A model generated the notes under the pieces. It was not told where the DNA came from. It searched no databases and saw only the letters and a list, made by a program, of their open reading frames with translations. Source: Thysanoteuthis rhombus (lineage: Eukaryota; Mollusca; Cephalopoda; Oegopsida; Thysanoteuthidae). From it: DNA of 64,000 nt. The position numbers and the translations under genes were made by a program. This document shows positions 35,541 through 47,065 of the stretch, one piece after another. Where the stretch lies: the NCBI GenBank assembly GCA_963457665.1, contig OY735207.1:38852316-38916315 (forward strand), written 5' to 3'. Numbering within the stretch: the first letter of the stretch is position 1; every line of letters begins with the position of its first letter.

Positions 35541-35901
35541 GCGGTTGTGCAAATGGACCACATAATTAATATTAAGGAGAAAGAGACGTTGGGAATATGA
35601 AAATCAGGATAGTGCCGGTAATAGTGGAAAACTAGATGTTAGAAATTAGAGGAAAGACTGAGATAGTACAGATCACTGCATCGCTGGGGGTCTGCGCAGA
35701 TTCTGGGGTGGGGGGCTGGTGATTCAAAGAGACTTGCAGTCAGCTAGGCTTTAGAGGGGAAAAGGTTGAGACTGCGCAGATCACGGTCCAGTTGGATTCT
35801 GTGAGGATGCTGAGAAAGTTGATGGAGATTCCAGCAGACTTGCTGTTATTCGGTCTTCGGCGATGACCATAGTGTGAACATGCCAATGCATGAATTATTA
35901 T

Positions 35902-35988
<87 letters not shown>
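35541..35988 (+). mobile_element. REL-type retrotransposon fragment G1
   Basis: NMKIRIVPVIVEN at about 35595, then EIRGKTEIVQITASLGV, and a second overlapping-looking KVETAQITVQLDSVRMLRKLMEI at about 35766-35845. This suggests an internal duplication. 3'UTR traces (GACTTGCTGTTATTCGGTCT) lead to (AAT)n at 35893-35987. Confidence 0.55.
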
Positions 35989-35990
<2 letters not shown>

Positions 35991-36123
35991 CACCACCACC
36001 ACAGCACTGGCGGGATAGGCGAGGGAGAGATGAGGTGTGGGCTGAAGACCTGAGTAGACTTGCTGTCATTCAACCTCCAGCGGTAACCACCAGGCAACTG
36101 GTGTGAAATTGCAAATAATAATG

Positions 36124-36203
<80 letters not shown>

Positions 36204-36262
36204 AAGAAGAAGAAGAAGAAGATGAAGAAGAAGAAGAAGAAGAAGAAGAAGAAGAAGAATGA
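35989..36262 (+). mobile_element. REL-type retrotransposon 3'UTR, fragment G2
   Basis: Starts directly after the (AAT)n of G1 with ACAACACCACCACCACAGCA. It contains one clean module GGGCTGAAGACCTGAGTAGA, then a perfect hairpin CACCAG-GCAA-CTGGTG at 36088-36103. It ends in (AAT)n to about 36173, which converts to (AAG)n at 36174-36261. Confidence 0.75.
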
Positions 36263-36891
36263 GAAGAAGAAGCTGACGATAGAGGTGAGCAATGAAACGC
36301 AAATAATTATACTAACATATGCAATGATTGTAATGACAGAAATGATAATGATATCACTAATGACGGTGTACCTGTTTACCACCCAACAACCAACGAAACA
36401 GACTAATACCACCACCGACAGCCTTTTTAAGCATACTCACTGAAGCGTACTGTTTGAAATTTCAGTGAACTTAATTACCACCCGACATTGTCCGGGAGCA
36501 TGTTGAGTAATAAGTCGTGGCATTTCCCGTATTTGAGGTCATACTTGAATGCTTAAGAAAGGAACATAACCTTTGTTGTCCAGCCCCACGTTGGGCAGAA
36601 TTTGAGGAACAGTTGGAAAAAAAATGGGTGAATTCAGGGAAACGTCTTTTTCTTAATAGTCTTTCCTAAAACAAGAGGCTTATATGCCAGCAAAAACTGT
36701 ATTTGATGCTTAGCACCAACTGAGAGCTTATTTCAGTGATGATCATAGATTTTCTGACGCCATTCAGTAAGTATTCTCATCATTTGGTTGTTTATTCATA
36801 CTGCTTTGCAATTCTAGAGTTGCAATAAACAGCATCAGAAAAATGAGGTAATAAGTGGTAGTTGAAAATCACTACTACGACTACTACTGCA
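36263..36891. other. unique sequence
   Basis: No recognisable gene or repeat. Confidence 0.45.
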
Positions 36892-36892
36892 G

Positions 36893-36939
<47 letters not shown>

Positions 36940-36955
36940 GATGATGATGATGATG
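36892..36955. repeat. (AAT)n-(GAT)n microsatellite
   Basis: About 11 AAT then about 8 GAT triplets. Confidence 0.95.
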
Positions 36956-37258
36956 GAAATACTCTCAGAATTCAAACAAATTAAGCCTGCAGCTACAAAT
37001 GCTTTAATGCAACTATATGACGTTAAGTATCCGATAAAAGGGCTTCCATGTTCGCGTATAAACAAAGCCCTCTATAGGGTTATACATTATGGGTGGTTAC
37101 AATATCTTTGGGGTGTTGTCGGGTAGTAATCGGGATCATTCTGTCAATGATGATCGAGGCTGCCCAGCATATGATGCTGATCACAATAGCGTTTGATATT
37201 GACATGTTACTCATTATAGTGATTGTTATGATTGCAGTAGCATCGAAAGCTTCATCTC

Positions 37259-37281
37259 CATGTATAATAATAATAATAATA

Positions 37282-37337
<56 letters not shown>
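37259..37337. repeat. (AAT)n-(GAT)n microsatellite
   Basis: About 7 AAT then about 18 GAT triplets. Confidence 0.95.
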
Positions 37338-37519
37338 AGTAATGCGACAATAAGGCGGAAAAAGGCGACAATGTTGAAGATGAGAAAGAGGACATTTCGT
37401 AAAAACGGGGAGATGATGACAGAATTGTGGTGGAAATGACGTCTGAAAGTCTGGGTGGTGGTTTAGGGTACAATTTTCCGTTCTCCCTGGGAACAGAATT
37501 CCAGGAAAGGTTCGACATG

Positions 37520-37870
37520 GAGAAGGGTTGGTTTTAGGATCTTCACTTGGGCTAGTCAGCACACAGATGGTGTATTATTGTGTTATTTCTTGTTTCGGCC
37601 CTGGACGCAAAGTCGGCTTTTCCTGTCTCTCTGCCTGCAAGACGCCGGCAACTCCTCCCGCCCCCCGAGCCTTACGCCATCACTGGAATCGTCTTCCGTT
37701 CCTACCCACCCCAAACCATCTCTTATTACCGTTTCCACCACCAGACCCGAACTTGCCATCCGTTTTTACCGTGGGCTCAACTGCATTATTACTGGAGAGA
37801 AATACCTAAGTAAGCATTACTGTATCTTGGGCGCCCCGGTACAGGTTCTCTTTGCTGTCAGAAAGTAGAG
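37520..37870 (+). other. GC-richer island with open frames, possible exon (uncertain)
   Basis: This patch is clearly GC-richer than its surroundings and stays open in all three plus frames over about 230-290 bp. The longest frame, 37578-37868, ends GLNCIITGEKYLSKHYCILG and then AVRK before a stop. A donor-like TAAGTAAGC occurs at about 37806. No domain is recognised. C-rich sequence suppresses stops by chance, so a gene call is not justified; 37855-37885 also resembles the start of the GGCGTAAAG repeat. Confidence 0.2.
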
Positions 37871-39643
37871 GATTCCTATAAAAAAAAAATCCTCTAACAC
37901 TTCTCCCTTTTATTTGGTGTTGTGCAGTACAAGGCTAAACTTGAAATAATAATGTTCTGCTCCTTATCTGCAGCTCTAACGTACTTTTCACTAACACCAG
38001 CCGTTGGAGCTTGAGCCCATTAAAAAAAAAAAACCTCATTTCATTCTCAAGGTAAACAGGCACTCACCATTTAGAATACGGACACAGAATCATTTTCTAC
38101 TCCCTTTCCTCTTCTCACCCCTGTTCTGTCATCTCGTCTAAGGTTAGTTCAATTCAATCCATTATATTCTCAGATTTTATGATCTTTAAACTGCAACAAA
38201 ATAATGTACTGTTTATGTAACCCGTGACACCATGGGTAGGGTCCATCAAACAAATAGGTCAAAACTTGCATTCAGTGTATTTTACTGATTGTAAATACAG
38301 TGACACGGCTCAATTTGGCAATAAAAAACAAGATGAAACACTAATTGCGGTTTTATTTTAGTGACTACTCCACAGGTTATATATCTATATAAAGTTCATA
38401 CTTGTGCTTGCTGAATTTTCATTCTAGTACACTTTTTTTATTTATCCTTACCAAAAGCTAATGTCTATGATAAATATCTTTTTATTTCGAAGCTCCCGTA
38501 CTTTAAAATGATGGACGTCAGTTTTTGGTTGTGACGAACGAAAAGGTTCCAGTTTTCAGTTGAAGAATGACCTTAGAAATCCGGGATTTCGTAAAGCTCG
38601 AATGCTGATCATTGGCGTCATATTGATCATAATCCATACCCATATTGATTCACAAAAAAACTGTATATAATTCTGAGAAGGGTCATGAACATTCGAGAAA
38701 TTTTTCGGACAATTAAACTCTTTTTTGTTGCTATCGTTGTTAACACGACATTTTGACCATTTCATCTTTCATTTCATTGATTAATACCCATATCATTATT
38801 GTTTTCATTGCTAAAGTTTGGCTGGAATGTTCTTTGGCCTTTCGAATGTTGTCCAAGAGTAGCATTCTCATGCCATGGAATATTTGGATTTGATATTAAA
38901 AAAAAAAAAGAAAAGAAGAATCTCATCCAGGAAGCAGGGTCTTCGTTCTTTACTGTTTCACTAAGTTTTGTTTAGTACGACATAAGCTTACAAGGGGGGG
39001 GGGATTTTGGAGCTCGGCTGATTGTTGGGTGTTTATTTTCTGACTGGGAAGGACCTGTTCCCTTGCTTCGAAAATCAGTATTCAAAATCCTGGCTTTTCT
39101 TTGGGATTGAACACGGACTTCAATAGAGATCGTAGATTGTCCATTATTTGATTACTTCAGTTGATACTGAAACGCCATATCAGCCCAAAATGATCTTATC
39201 ATGACAAAACAAGGAACCTCGTTGACATGGGCTTGTTTACGGTGTCTGTTCCTACGATGCTGAATTGATGCTGCTGCGTGGTGGTCAGTCCAGAAAAGAT
39301 GACCCACACATGTTTTTTTTTTTTTTTCACTTCCTTTATTTATTGGCCTTTTAGCCAGCTTAGTTTGTATCTTGATCGATCGCAAGAATGGGTTTCGGAT
39401 TTTTATGTGTTCTGTAAGCATTACAAATTACGTAAAGAGCATTGCCCAGGACAGCAATAGCTTTCGATAACTGTATCATTCAATGTAACCCCTCAGAAAA
39501 GACAAAAGAAGAAGAAGAAAAAAACTGCAATTAAGCGGCTTTGGCACATTATCTATTGATACTGACATTTTGCTGATATAGGTTTACACAGTAACACCTA
39601 TGCAATTGACACGTGTACCTCGAATTAGATCAGATTACACGCA
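37871..39643. other. unique sequence, about 1.8 kb
   Basis: Contains a G-run (about 38994-39003) and a T16 run near 39312-39327. Minus-strand frames at 38556-38765 and 39152-39421 have mixed composition, but I recognise no domain. Confidence 0.4.
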
Positions 39644-39647
39644 TGTC

Positions 39648-39690
<43 letters not shown>
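39644..39690. repeat. (GATA)n microsatellite
   Basis: About 11 GATA units at the left edge of a purine-rich tract. Confidence 0.97.
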
Positions 39691-40430
39691 AAGAAACTGA
39701 GACAGAAAATATGACGGAGTGGAACAAGATCATCTAGATAATAAAGAGGCGAGAGAGATAGAAAGAGAGAGAGAGGGGGCGAAAGAGAGGTAGTGGCCGA
39801 CTGGCAGACGGAGGGAAAAGGGAAGAAAAGAGAAAGTGAAGTAGAAAACAAGTGTTAGTAATAACGAGAGAAGAAAAAAGAGAGAAAGCAAATGGCCGAA
39901 AAAAAGAGAAAAAGAAAGAGAAAGGGATATAAAGAAAAAATTGGCTAGTCTGGTGCAAGGCTACAACATTGAGGATCGAAAACACTATACTAGCGGTGGT
40001 AGAGCGGACTGGCATCCGGGTCGTATTTTCAGACGGTTTTGTTGGATGACCGGTCATAATTTGAGGAGAGAATTTATATGTAGGATAGGAGGTGGCTGAA
40101 GAGGAAGAACGCAGCTTAGAAAATAAAAATGAGAAAAGGAAAGAATTAGAAAGAGAGATTATCAGAGAGAGAGAAAGGAAAAGAAATCAGAGGAATAATT
40201 CGAGATGATGATGAGAGAGAAAGAGAGAGAGAAAGTCAGACAGACAAACGGGGAGAGAAAAGGGTGAGAATGATAGGGGTTTAGAGAGAAGGGAAGGGAA
40301 TAAAAAGATCTGAATTGAAAGAGAAAATATCAACAAAAAAAAAAGAAAAGAGAATTGAGAGAAAATTACAAAGAGAGAAGGAAGAGAAAAGATAATTAAA
40401 AAGTGGAAGACAGATTCATCTTATCATCTT
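39691..40430. repeat. long purine-rich tract
   Basis: A/G-rich plus strand over about 740 bp, broken by about 90 bp of mixed sequence at 39945-40060. That mixed part contains TAGCGGTGGTAGAGCGGACT, a weak tRNA-like A-box string. No coding support. Confidence 0.8.
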
Positions 40431-41380
40431 TTTTTTTCTATCAGATGAAGTATGATAAACCATAATTATTAATTTTCGACTATTTCGACTAATATTCAAC
40501 TTCATCTAGACTTTCTTTATCCACCATTTAACCAGGTCTGTCAATCTACTGTGAACAGTGAGGGATCAAAAATAAAGAATCAGCTCCAAGTAAGACTCAA
40601 ACTCCCAGCCTGCTTGCCTGACAGAAGCTAGGTTTAACGTTGCAGCGAGAATTTAACCGGCTCACAGGTCCGAACCCAACCTTTCGATGTGCTATCTACT
40701 CCGATACACCCTGTGCCTTTAATAATAACAAGAGTCCATGTCCCGTCTAGAGCTTATTCTTTCTCTCTGATCTGCCCCTGTTTACTAACTCTCGTAGACC
40801 AACGGTCATAGTTGCGATGAATAGCAACAGAAATAAAAGTGAAAGAAAATACTAGTAAAAAAAAAAATAACAATGACTCTGATTTGTTTGTGAGATTATG
40901 CAAGGAGTTACATTTCTAGAGCTTGGATCAAGCTTTCATTTGTTCTCTCTCTTGGACTAACACACTAAGCACTGTTCCGAATGGGCGTCTTACACACACG
41001 CCAACATTGCACAGAGAGTGAATTGTAACGATTCGGAAAGGCGAGCTATCCACAGCACCATCTGTCCAGCAGAGGCAAACTGTGAAAGATTCAAATCGGA
41101 AACCTTAAGGAGATTTGTGGGTAACAGCTGCACTAAATCCATAGTTCAACCCATTCTCCCGCCCTACGCAGCCATTTTTTTTTTGCGTTCAAATTTTGTG
41201 AGAATTGTACGTCATCTTATCTTCATTTCTTATTTCGTTTTTTTTTTTCTATACGTGCAGAAAAGGAGAAAAAGATGAAAAGTGAACAGAAGAGATGGTA
41301 AAAATTAATGCATTTATTTATTTATGGGTTTTTTTTTTCTTTTCACCGCAGATTCGCAACTAACAGAGATCAAAAAAATA
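40431..41380. other. unique sequence
   Basis: Nothing certain. 40560-40700 has on the minus strand GGGAGTTTGAGTCTTAC, a B-box-like string without an A-box partner. Confidence 0.4.
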
Positions 41381-41995
41381 AAAAATAAACGAAATGAAAT
41401 AGCGGAAAGACAATAGATTTTAAACACAGAGAAAGGGGGAAAGAGAAAAGGTGAGATTGAAACGGAAGAAAAAGAAGAAGGAGAAAAAGGAAAAGAAGAA
41501 GAAGAAGAAGAAGAAGAAGAAGAAGAAGAAGAAGAAGAAGAAGAAGAAGAAGAAGAAGAAGAAGAAGAAGAAGAAGAGATAGGGATAGATAGATAGAGTG
41601 AAAGGAGATGAAATAAAGAAAAAAATAGAAAGAAAGAACGGAAGGGGGAAATCAATGTATTGATTGGAGGGGGGACAAGGAGATAACGGGAAGGAGTCAT
41701 GAATAAAGAAGAAAAAAAAAGAAATATTGAATAAAAAAAAAGATACTAGTTGAAGAGAGAGAAGAAAGAAAAGAAAAAGATAAGAAATGTAGAAAGGAAG
41801 AGATTAGGAAAATGAAAAAAAGAACAAGTAATAGGAGGAGGAAAGAGTTCATAGAAACAGAAGAAAATGAAGGACCTTAAACAGGAAGTAGTTAAGAAGT
41901 TAAGAAAAAGAAGAGCCATACCGAATAAGCAAAAATTATCAGAAATATGGAAAGAAATTTGAAGGAGAATGGAGAGCAAGAATCCAGAGACAAAA
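41381..41995. repeat. purine-rich tract with (AAG)n
   Basis: About 600 bp A/G-rich, with about 30 AAG triplets at 41493-41578. Confidence 0.9.
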
Positions 41996-42530
41996 TAGGA
42001 TGAATGAATATCAGAATAGAAACTAATGGATGTTATTAGGCGAACACAATAGGTGGGGATACATCTTCTTCAGCCTCTCCACCTACCATTGATCAATTGG
42101 TACAATGTGAGAAAAATTTGTTTGCCAAATTTACAAGGGTTTTGTCCATCATCTCAAACGTCCAATGTATTTTCTACTGAATGCGTACTTGTTCAAAACG
42201 AGACTCTCTTCCGGTTGTTCTGCTTTGATGAAGATAAGCTGTTGCCATTCTTGAGTTAATTTGGACACATAATATTTTTTTCTCGAATCCCCAATTCAAC
42301 GCACAATGTCAGTCCACATCGTTCTGGAAATTATACAGTTTTGATTCACTTCGTTAATTAATGGGCGATCACGGTGTACAGAGTTAAGAAAAGGGATTCC
42401 TCATTATGAAACTGTTTTAAGCCTGGCTCGTTGAACTTTCAGATCAGCTAAAAGTATAGCACTTTCAGAAGCTGACTTTTCCTGTGATAGTGAGCCGATG
42501 GAAGTTTTTTTTTTGTTTTTTTTTTGTTTC
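41996..42530. other. unique sequence
   Basis: Nothing recognised. Confidence 0.45.
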
Positions 42531-42766
42531 GCATTTTTATGGTAAGTTGGTGAATGATTTCATGACATTTGTCTTGAAATCATCCAGCCTTTAATACTGA
42601 CGAAAGAATAGCCAAAAATGGGGTAATGGCACCTTGGTCTCTTCAAATGCATTTTTATGGTAAGTTGGTGAATGATTTCATGACATTTGTCTTGAAATCA
42701 TCCAGTCTTTAATACTGACGAAAGAATAGCCTACAATGGAGCAATGGCACCTTTGTCCTTTCAAAT
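42531..42766. repeat. two-unit tandem duplication, 118 bp
   Basis: Units 42531-42648 and 42649-42766 both start GCATTTTTATGGTAAGTTGG and differ at few positions (CCAGCC/CCAGTC, CAAAAATGGGGTAATGG/CTACAATGGAGCAATGG). This is a recent duplication. Confidence 0.95.
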
Positions 42767-43010
42767 TTGTCTGTTTTGACCTTGGATACAACATCCCTTC
42801 CTCTTTCGAGATCGCCATCAGCTGTTCCATCGTGTTTTCCTTAATCTAGTCCAAAATCTGGAATCTCTTTACAAAAAAAACCCCAGAAAAACTACAAATC
42901 GCAGGGAACCAAATCTGAACGGTGGGGGTGGGATCTGACAGGCCTAGATGATGCAAGGTTTTCTAAAAAAAAATGTAAAGAATACAGATTTTTTTTTCTA
43001 TTTTTTCCAA
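42767..43010 (-). mobile_element. possible mariner-like transposase remnant
   Basis: The minus strand encodes SHPHRSDLVPCDL, a stop, and FFWGFF. This recalls the catalytic SPDLAPCDFFLF block of mariner transposases. The following phrase NLASSRPVRS is also in the expected place upstream. Support is this one block only. The adjacent 118-bp duplication may be part of the same element. Confidence 0.35.
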
Positions 43011-43699
43011 TATTCCACTAAACCAAATCTTAGCCCTCCTTTAGGAAAAAGAAGAACATCTTTCTTTTTTTCCTCTCCGTCTTTGTTTCTATTTTTCATG
43101 CAATATTTCTTTTTCTTTGATTACTAATCTAGCTATATTCCTTTCTCTTTTAACTGTGGAGTTTTCTTCCACTTTGGTCCCTTCCTTCATTCTTTCCCGT
43201 CTCGGTTCCGTTGTGCTGTCACCGGATTTCCCATCCCCGTGAACACGTGTTGCAGTTCACAGATGGCAAGCGCATCTCACCGACGAAAAAGCAGAGGATT
43301 TGGAGAGGTTTAAGGGGTGAAGGCAAATTCAAGATTAGAAAATTATTGAATCCTTTTCTTTAAAAAAAAAAAAGGGGGGGGTTGAAGGGGAATCAAATGC
43401 AAATATTGCAAAGAAAACACGCACGCTAATTGAATCGAATATCTGTAGCCATATGAGTCCCATCATTCCCACTAAGACTACGATGATAAGTGCAGCGAAT
43501 TCTACGACTAACACAACTGCTGTTCATGATAGATAGGTCAGGTTTTACCAATACTAAAGGTAATAAGTAAAGGTACAAAATTTGAGGCCAATGATAAAAT
43601 CCATAGGATGGTGGGGAATGAGAGAGAAAAAAAAGAGGAAGAGAAGTATGAAGATGGGGAGGAGGGGGGAAACCAAAATGAGTAAAAAGATGTATTTTA
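43011..43699. other. unique sequence, ends in a purine-rich patch
   Basis: Contains an A/G-run at 43360-43382 and a purine-rich patch at 43615-43680. No gene. Confidence 0.4.
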
Positions 43700-44130
43700 C
43701 TTTTATGTTGAAAGTCAGGGTAGTACCAGTATTAGTAGGAGCACCTGGAATCGTGCCAAAGATACTGAGTATAAAATTGGAGGAACAGAGGATGAGAGGA
43801 AGGATTGAGACTATACAGACCTCAGCACCACTGGGAACTGAACAAATACTTGGGAAAGCACTGGGAATATGAGATCTATGACCCTCAGCTGTTAGCAATG
43901 GCCTGCCAGCCAAGAAAAAAAAACATGGCTGAGACGATACAAACCACAGCTCGGCTGTGATAGGTGAGGACGATATGAAAAGAGGGCTGGAGACCTGAGG
44001 AGACTTACTGTCAGGTGTGAAACTGTAATCCACACCACTGCTATGTGAGAATGCAAAGAGGAAAGCTCAGGACTTGGGGAAACTTGCTGTCACCCAATCC
44101 CTAGAGATGATCACCAGGCAATTCATGTGA

Positions 44131-44207
<77 letters not shown>

Positions 44208-44208
44208 A
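43700..44208 (+). mobile_element. REL-type retrotransposon 3' end with (ATG)n tail
   Basis: ORF end: KVRVVPVLVGAPGIVPKILS, KLEEQRMRGRIETIQTS, then LGTEQILGKALGI with a stop at 43870-43872. A 3'UTR follows with GGAGACCTGAGGAGACTTAC and a second module whose hairpin is decayed (CACCAG-GCAA-TTCATG, 44112-44127). The tail is (ATG)n at 44129-44208, not (TAA)n. Confidence 0.75.
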
Positions 44209-44815
44209 GAGAGCTTGGAACAGTCCCAGAGAGTCTTGCAAGAAGAAGAAGAAGAAGAAGAAGAAGAAGAAGAAGAAGAAGAAGAAGAAGAAGAAGAAGA
44301 AGAAGAAGAAGAATCAAATGATGAATAAAGAGAGATTCGAAAAGTGGTAAAGATGAAGAATGGAAAGAAGCAGGAGAGGGAAGAAAAGAAAAAGAATCAA
44401 GAGAAAGAGAATGAAAGAGAAGATAAAGTAAAGGAAGGAAAAGCAAAAGAAGAAGAAAGTTGGAACGAGAAAGTCAAAGACGGAGAAAATCAAAGAAGCA
44501 GGAAAAACAGAATGAAGAATGAGAAGAAGGGAACAGAGACCAAACAAAAAAAAAAATGAATGAGAAAAGAAGAGAAAAAAAAATAACTGAGAGTTTGGGG
44601 AAAGAGAAAAAAAAAAGAAGAGAGCGAACAAAGCTCGATAAAAAAGAAATAAGAAAGCAAATGAAGGCAGAGAGGGGGAAGGAAGAAAAAGAGAAAGAGA
44701 AAGAAGAGGATGACGGAAGCGAACGAAGACAGAGAGGTTAGAGAAAGAGAAAGAAAAAGAAAAGAAAGAGTGTGAATGGCGAGGGAGAAAAAAGAGGTAT
44801 AATAATCTTATAAAA
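44209..44815. repeat. (AAG)n and long purine-rich tract
   Basis: (AAG)n at 44239-44312, then irregular A/G-rich sequence to 44815. The acidic, basic and Phe/Leu-rich frames are artefacts. Confidence 0.9.
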
Positions 44816-45609
44816 AAGACGAAAATCTTAGGTGACATAATCATTTCGCAGTAATCGTAGTACCAGCAGCAGAAAAAGTATTGGAAAATCAGTATCAAGG
44901 AAGTTTTATAACAAAGATTGTAATAATATCTTCACAGCAAACTGCCAATCATGACAATCGGGTTCATATTGATCAGGGCCGTGTAACACTGTCCAAATCC
45001 TGTCTAATTCCCTTTTTAGTTTATTTATTCCTGCTTTCGAGAATCGAAATATTGACGACTACATTCCAGGGAAATCTTTATTTTTCTATCCCTGTTCCTA
45101 ATCTATTTTTTCAAAATTCTTTCTGTTCCTTTTATTCATCTTTGTCACCCAATCGACCCCCATCTCTCTATGTCTCTCCTTCGGTCTCTCTCTCCTCACT
45201 TCCATTCGCCAAATTTGATCCAACAGATGGCAAATTAGAACGACAATCACTAATTCCAAAATTTAAAAAAACAACCATGAAGAATAAAGTAAAACATATT
45301 ATTTCAAAAATGTTTTGTTGATAGAAGAAGAAAAAAAAACCCCAGAAAGGACAAAATTTAATGAAGGTCCGCTATTGACAAAATTGGAGGTGGGGTTAGA
45401 AAGAGAAGGCTTCAAAATATGTTGAATGACTGGAGTAAGGCAGAGGTGGGGTGGGGTGGCAAACTCGCAGAAAGTTGCACCACTGGATGAATGAATTGAA
45501 GATTGGTGATGGTGTGGATATTTGGGGTTTGGGGGTTGGAGAAAAATCTAAAATGGAGATGGCTTAAATGGAGGTGAATAGTTTGGAATAGAAGATATTG
45601 GAGAAAAAA
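44816..45609. other. unique sequence
   Basis: C/T-rich patch at 45110-45210; G-rich patch at 45437-45540. A 146-codon plus frame (44881-45321) crosses the C/T-rich patch and has no recognised domain. Confidence 0.4.
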
Positions 45610-45960
45610 AAGGGATGAAGGAATCATATTTTTTTTTTTTTAAAAAGAGGGAAGATGGAAAGATTCAAAAGAGTAAAAAAAAAAGAATCAAATTCGAGGG
45701 GAAGTTGAAAGTTAAGAAGGAATGAATTTTTGAAACTACGAGAAGGAAAGAAATAAATGTGATGGACGAATATGGAGGGGTGAAGTTCTTTGAAAATTGA
45801 AGGAAGGAGTGAGCAAAAAAGAGAGAGAAATAAATGAAGGAAAATTGAAAAGATATGATAGTGACTACCACTACTACCACCACTATTACTACGACAACTG
45901 CTGCTACTATGAATACTACTACTACTACTACTACTACTAATAATAATAATAATAATAATG
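45610..45960. repeat. purine-rich tract ending in (ACT)n-(AAT)n
   Basis: A/G-rich to about 45860, then ACTACTACC-type triplets and (AAT)n at about 45938-45959. Confidence 0.85.
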
Positions 45961-46073
45961 GCATGACTACGTTGCTGCTCTTTCATTAGTTACTTTTTTG
46001 TTGAATTCACCACTGACAAGAGATAATCATTTTATTACTAAAGATTAGATAAATATAACATTACTTATTTCAT

Positions 46074-46785
46074 AGGGGTCAAAATCAAGAGATAATTCTT
46101 TTCCATTTTTAGGGATCAAATCAAAAGTTTTTTCCTTTCACTTTTAGGGATCAAAATTGAGGGGCAACTTTCCCCAGTTTTGGTGCTCATAATCGAGGGA
46201 AAACTTTCTTTCACTTTTAAGGCTCAAAATTAGGCGGAATTATTTCCACTTTTCAGGGCTTCAATCGAGAAAAAGCCTTTTCTTTCTGCTATTAAAGGTC
46301 AAAGTCGAAAATTTATTTTAGCACTTGATAGTCGAAATCGATGAAAACTTCCTTCTACTTTTACAGGTCGAATTCGTGTGGGAACTTTTTCTCCACTTTG
46401 GGGTCAAAATCGAGAGTGAACTTTTTTTTCTTCTCTCACGGATCAAAATCAAAGGATAATATCTATTTCATTTTAGGGGTCAAAATCAAGGGTAATTTTT
46501 TTCGACATTTTGAGGTGTTAAAATAGAGGTGGGGGTTAGGGGTTAGAATCGAGGGGGACTTTTTCCACTTCTGGGGATCAACAGTTAGGAATAAGGTATT
46601 TTCTCTTTTGGGGACCGAAATCAAAGGATGTGTTTTTTTTCTACTTAATGTGGTCTGAACTTGGAGAGAACTTTTTTTCCCCACTTTTAAAGGTCGAAAT
46701 CTTGGGGGGGACCTTTCTACTTTTAATGGTCAAAATTTGATCAACAGAGAACTTTTTTTCACTTTAAATAGTCAAAATCAAGGGG

Positions 46786-46787
<2 letters not shown>
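46074..46787. repeat. diverged minisatellite, about 20 units of about 36 bp
   Basis: Each unit starts with a variant of GGGGTCAAAATCGAGGG followed by AACTTTTTTCCACTTTTA. I can mark about 20 starts by eye, from 46075 to the last one at about 46766. Unit length varies from about 34 to 42 bp and one unit (near 46515-46535) is truncated. Divergence between units is high. The array ends exactly where an (AAT)n tract begins. Confidence 0.85.
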
Positions 46788-46840
<53 letters not shown>

Positions 46841-47065
46841 GACTATCCAAAAAGAATTTTAAGATGTAGACAGAAGAGACTGTAGCCGAAAAATCAATAA
46901 TGTGTTTACGCAGAGGACACCTGAAAAGCGAAACGGAATCCCTTACCGTTGCAGCCCAGAATAAATGCATCAAGACGAACTTCATCAAAACCAAAATAGA
47001 CAAAACACTGAAAAACAGCAAATCCTGCCTTTGTGAGGAAACACCCCACATATCAAATTAGGCAA
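46788..47065 (+). mobile_element. REL-type retrotransposon internal fragment after (AAT)n
   Basis: (AAT)n at 46788-46839 is followed directly by codons of the family: AEKSIMCLRRGHLKSETESL, TVAAQNKCIKTNFIKTKIDK and KSCLCEE, a remnant of the CRLCGE knuckle, then HISN and a stop. Both ends are truncated; no 3' end is visible nearby. The start directly at an (AAT)n tract matches the behaviour of the other copies. Confidence 0.75.

Noticed and set aside
38994..39003. G-runs here and at 52025-52034 as G-quadruplexes
   Set aside because: Single runs without three further G-tracts close by.
39152..39421. 89-codon minus-strand frame as a mariner transposase piece
   Set aside because: I could not find the catalytic blocks or their order; left as unique sequence.
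44127..44328. Poly-Asp/poly-Arg and poly-Met/poly-Glu frames resembling low-complexity nuclear proteins
   Set aside because: They are (ATG)n and (AAG)n microsatellites in different frames; nothing is conserved around them.
46528..46545. GGGGGTTAGGGGTTAG as a possible interstitial telomere repeat
   Set aside because: Only about two units, inside the 36-bp minisatellite, and explained by unit truncation there.
46074..46787. 36-bp periodic repeats as a CRISPR array
   Set aside because: The whole unit is repeated with drift and there are no conserved repeats separated by unique spacers; no cas genes.
46764..47051. Minus-strand frame across 46.8-47.05 kb
   Set aside because: It is the antisense of the REL retrotransposon fragment; the plus strand carries the meaningful codons. 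The same holds for the frames at 29187-29507 and 26504-26785.
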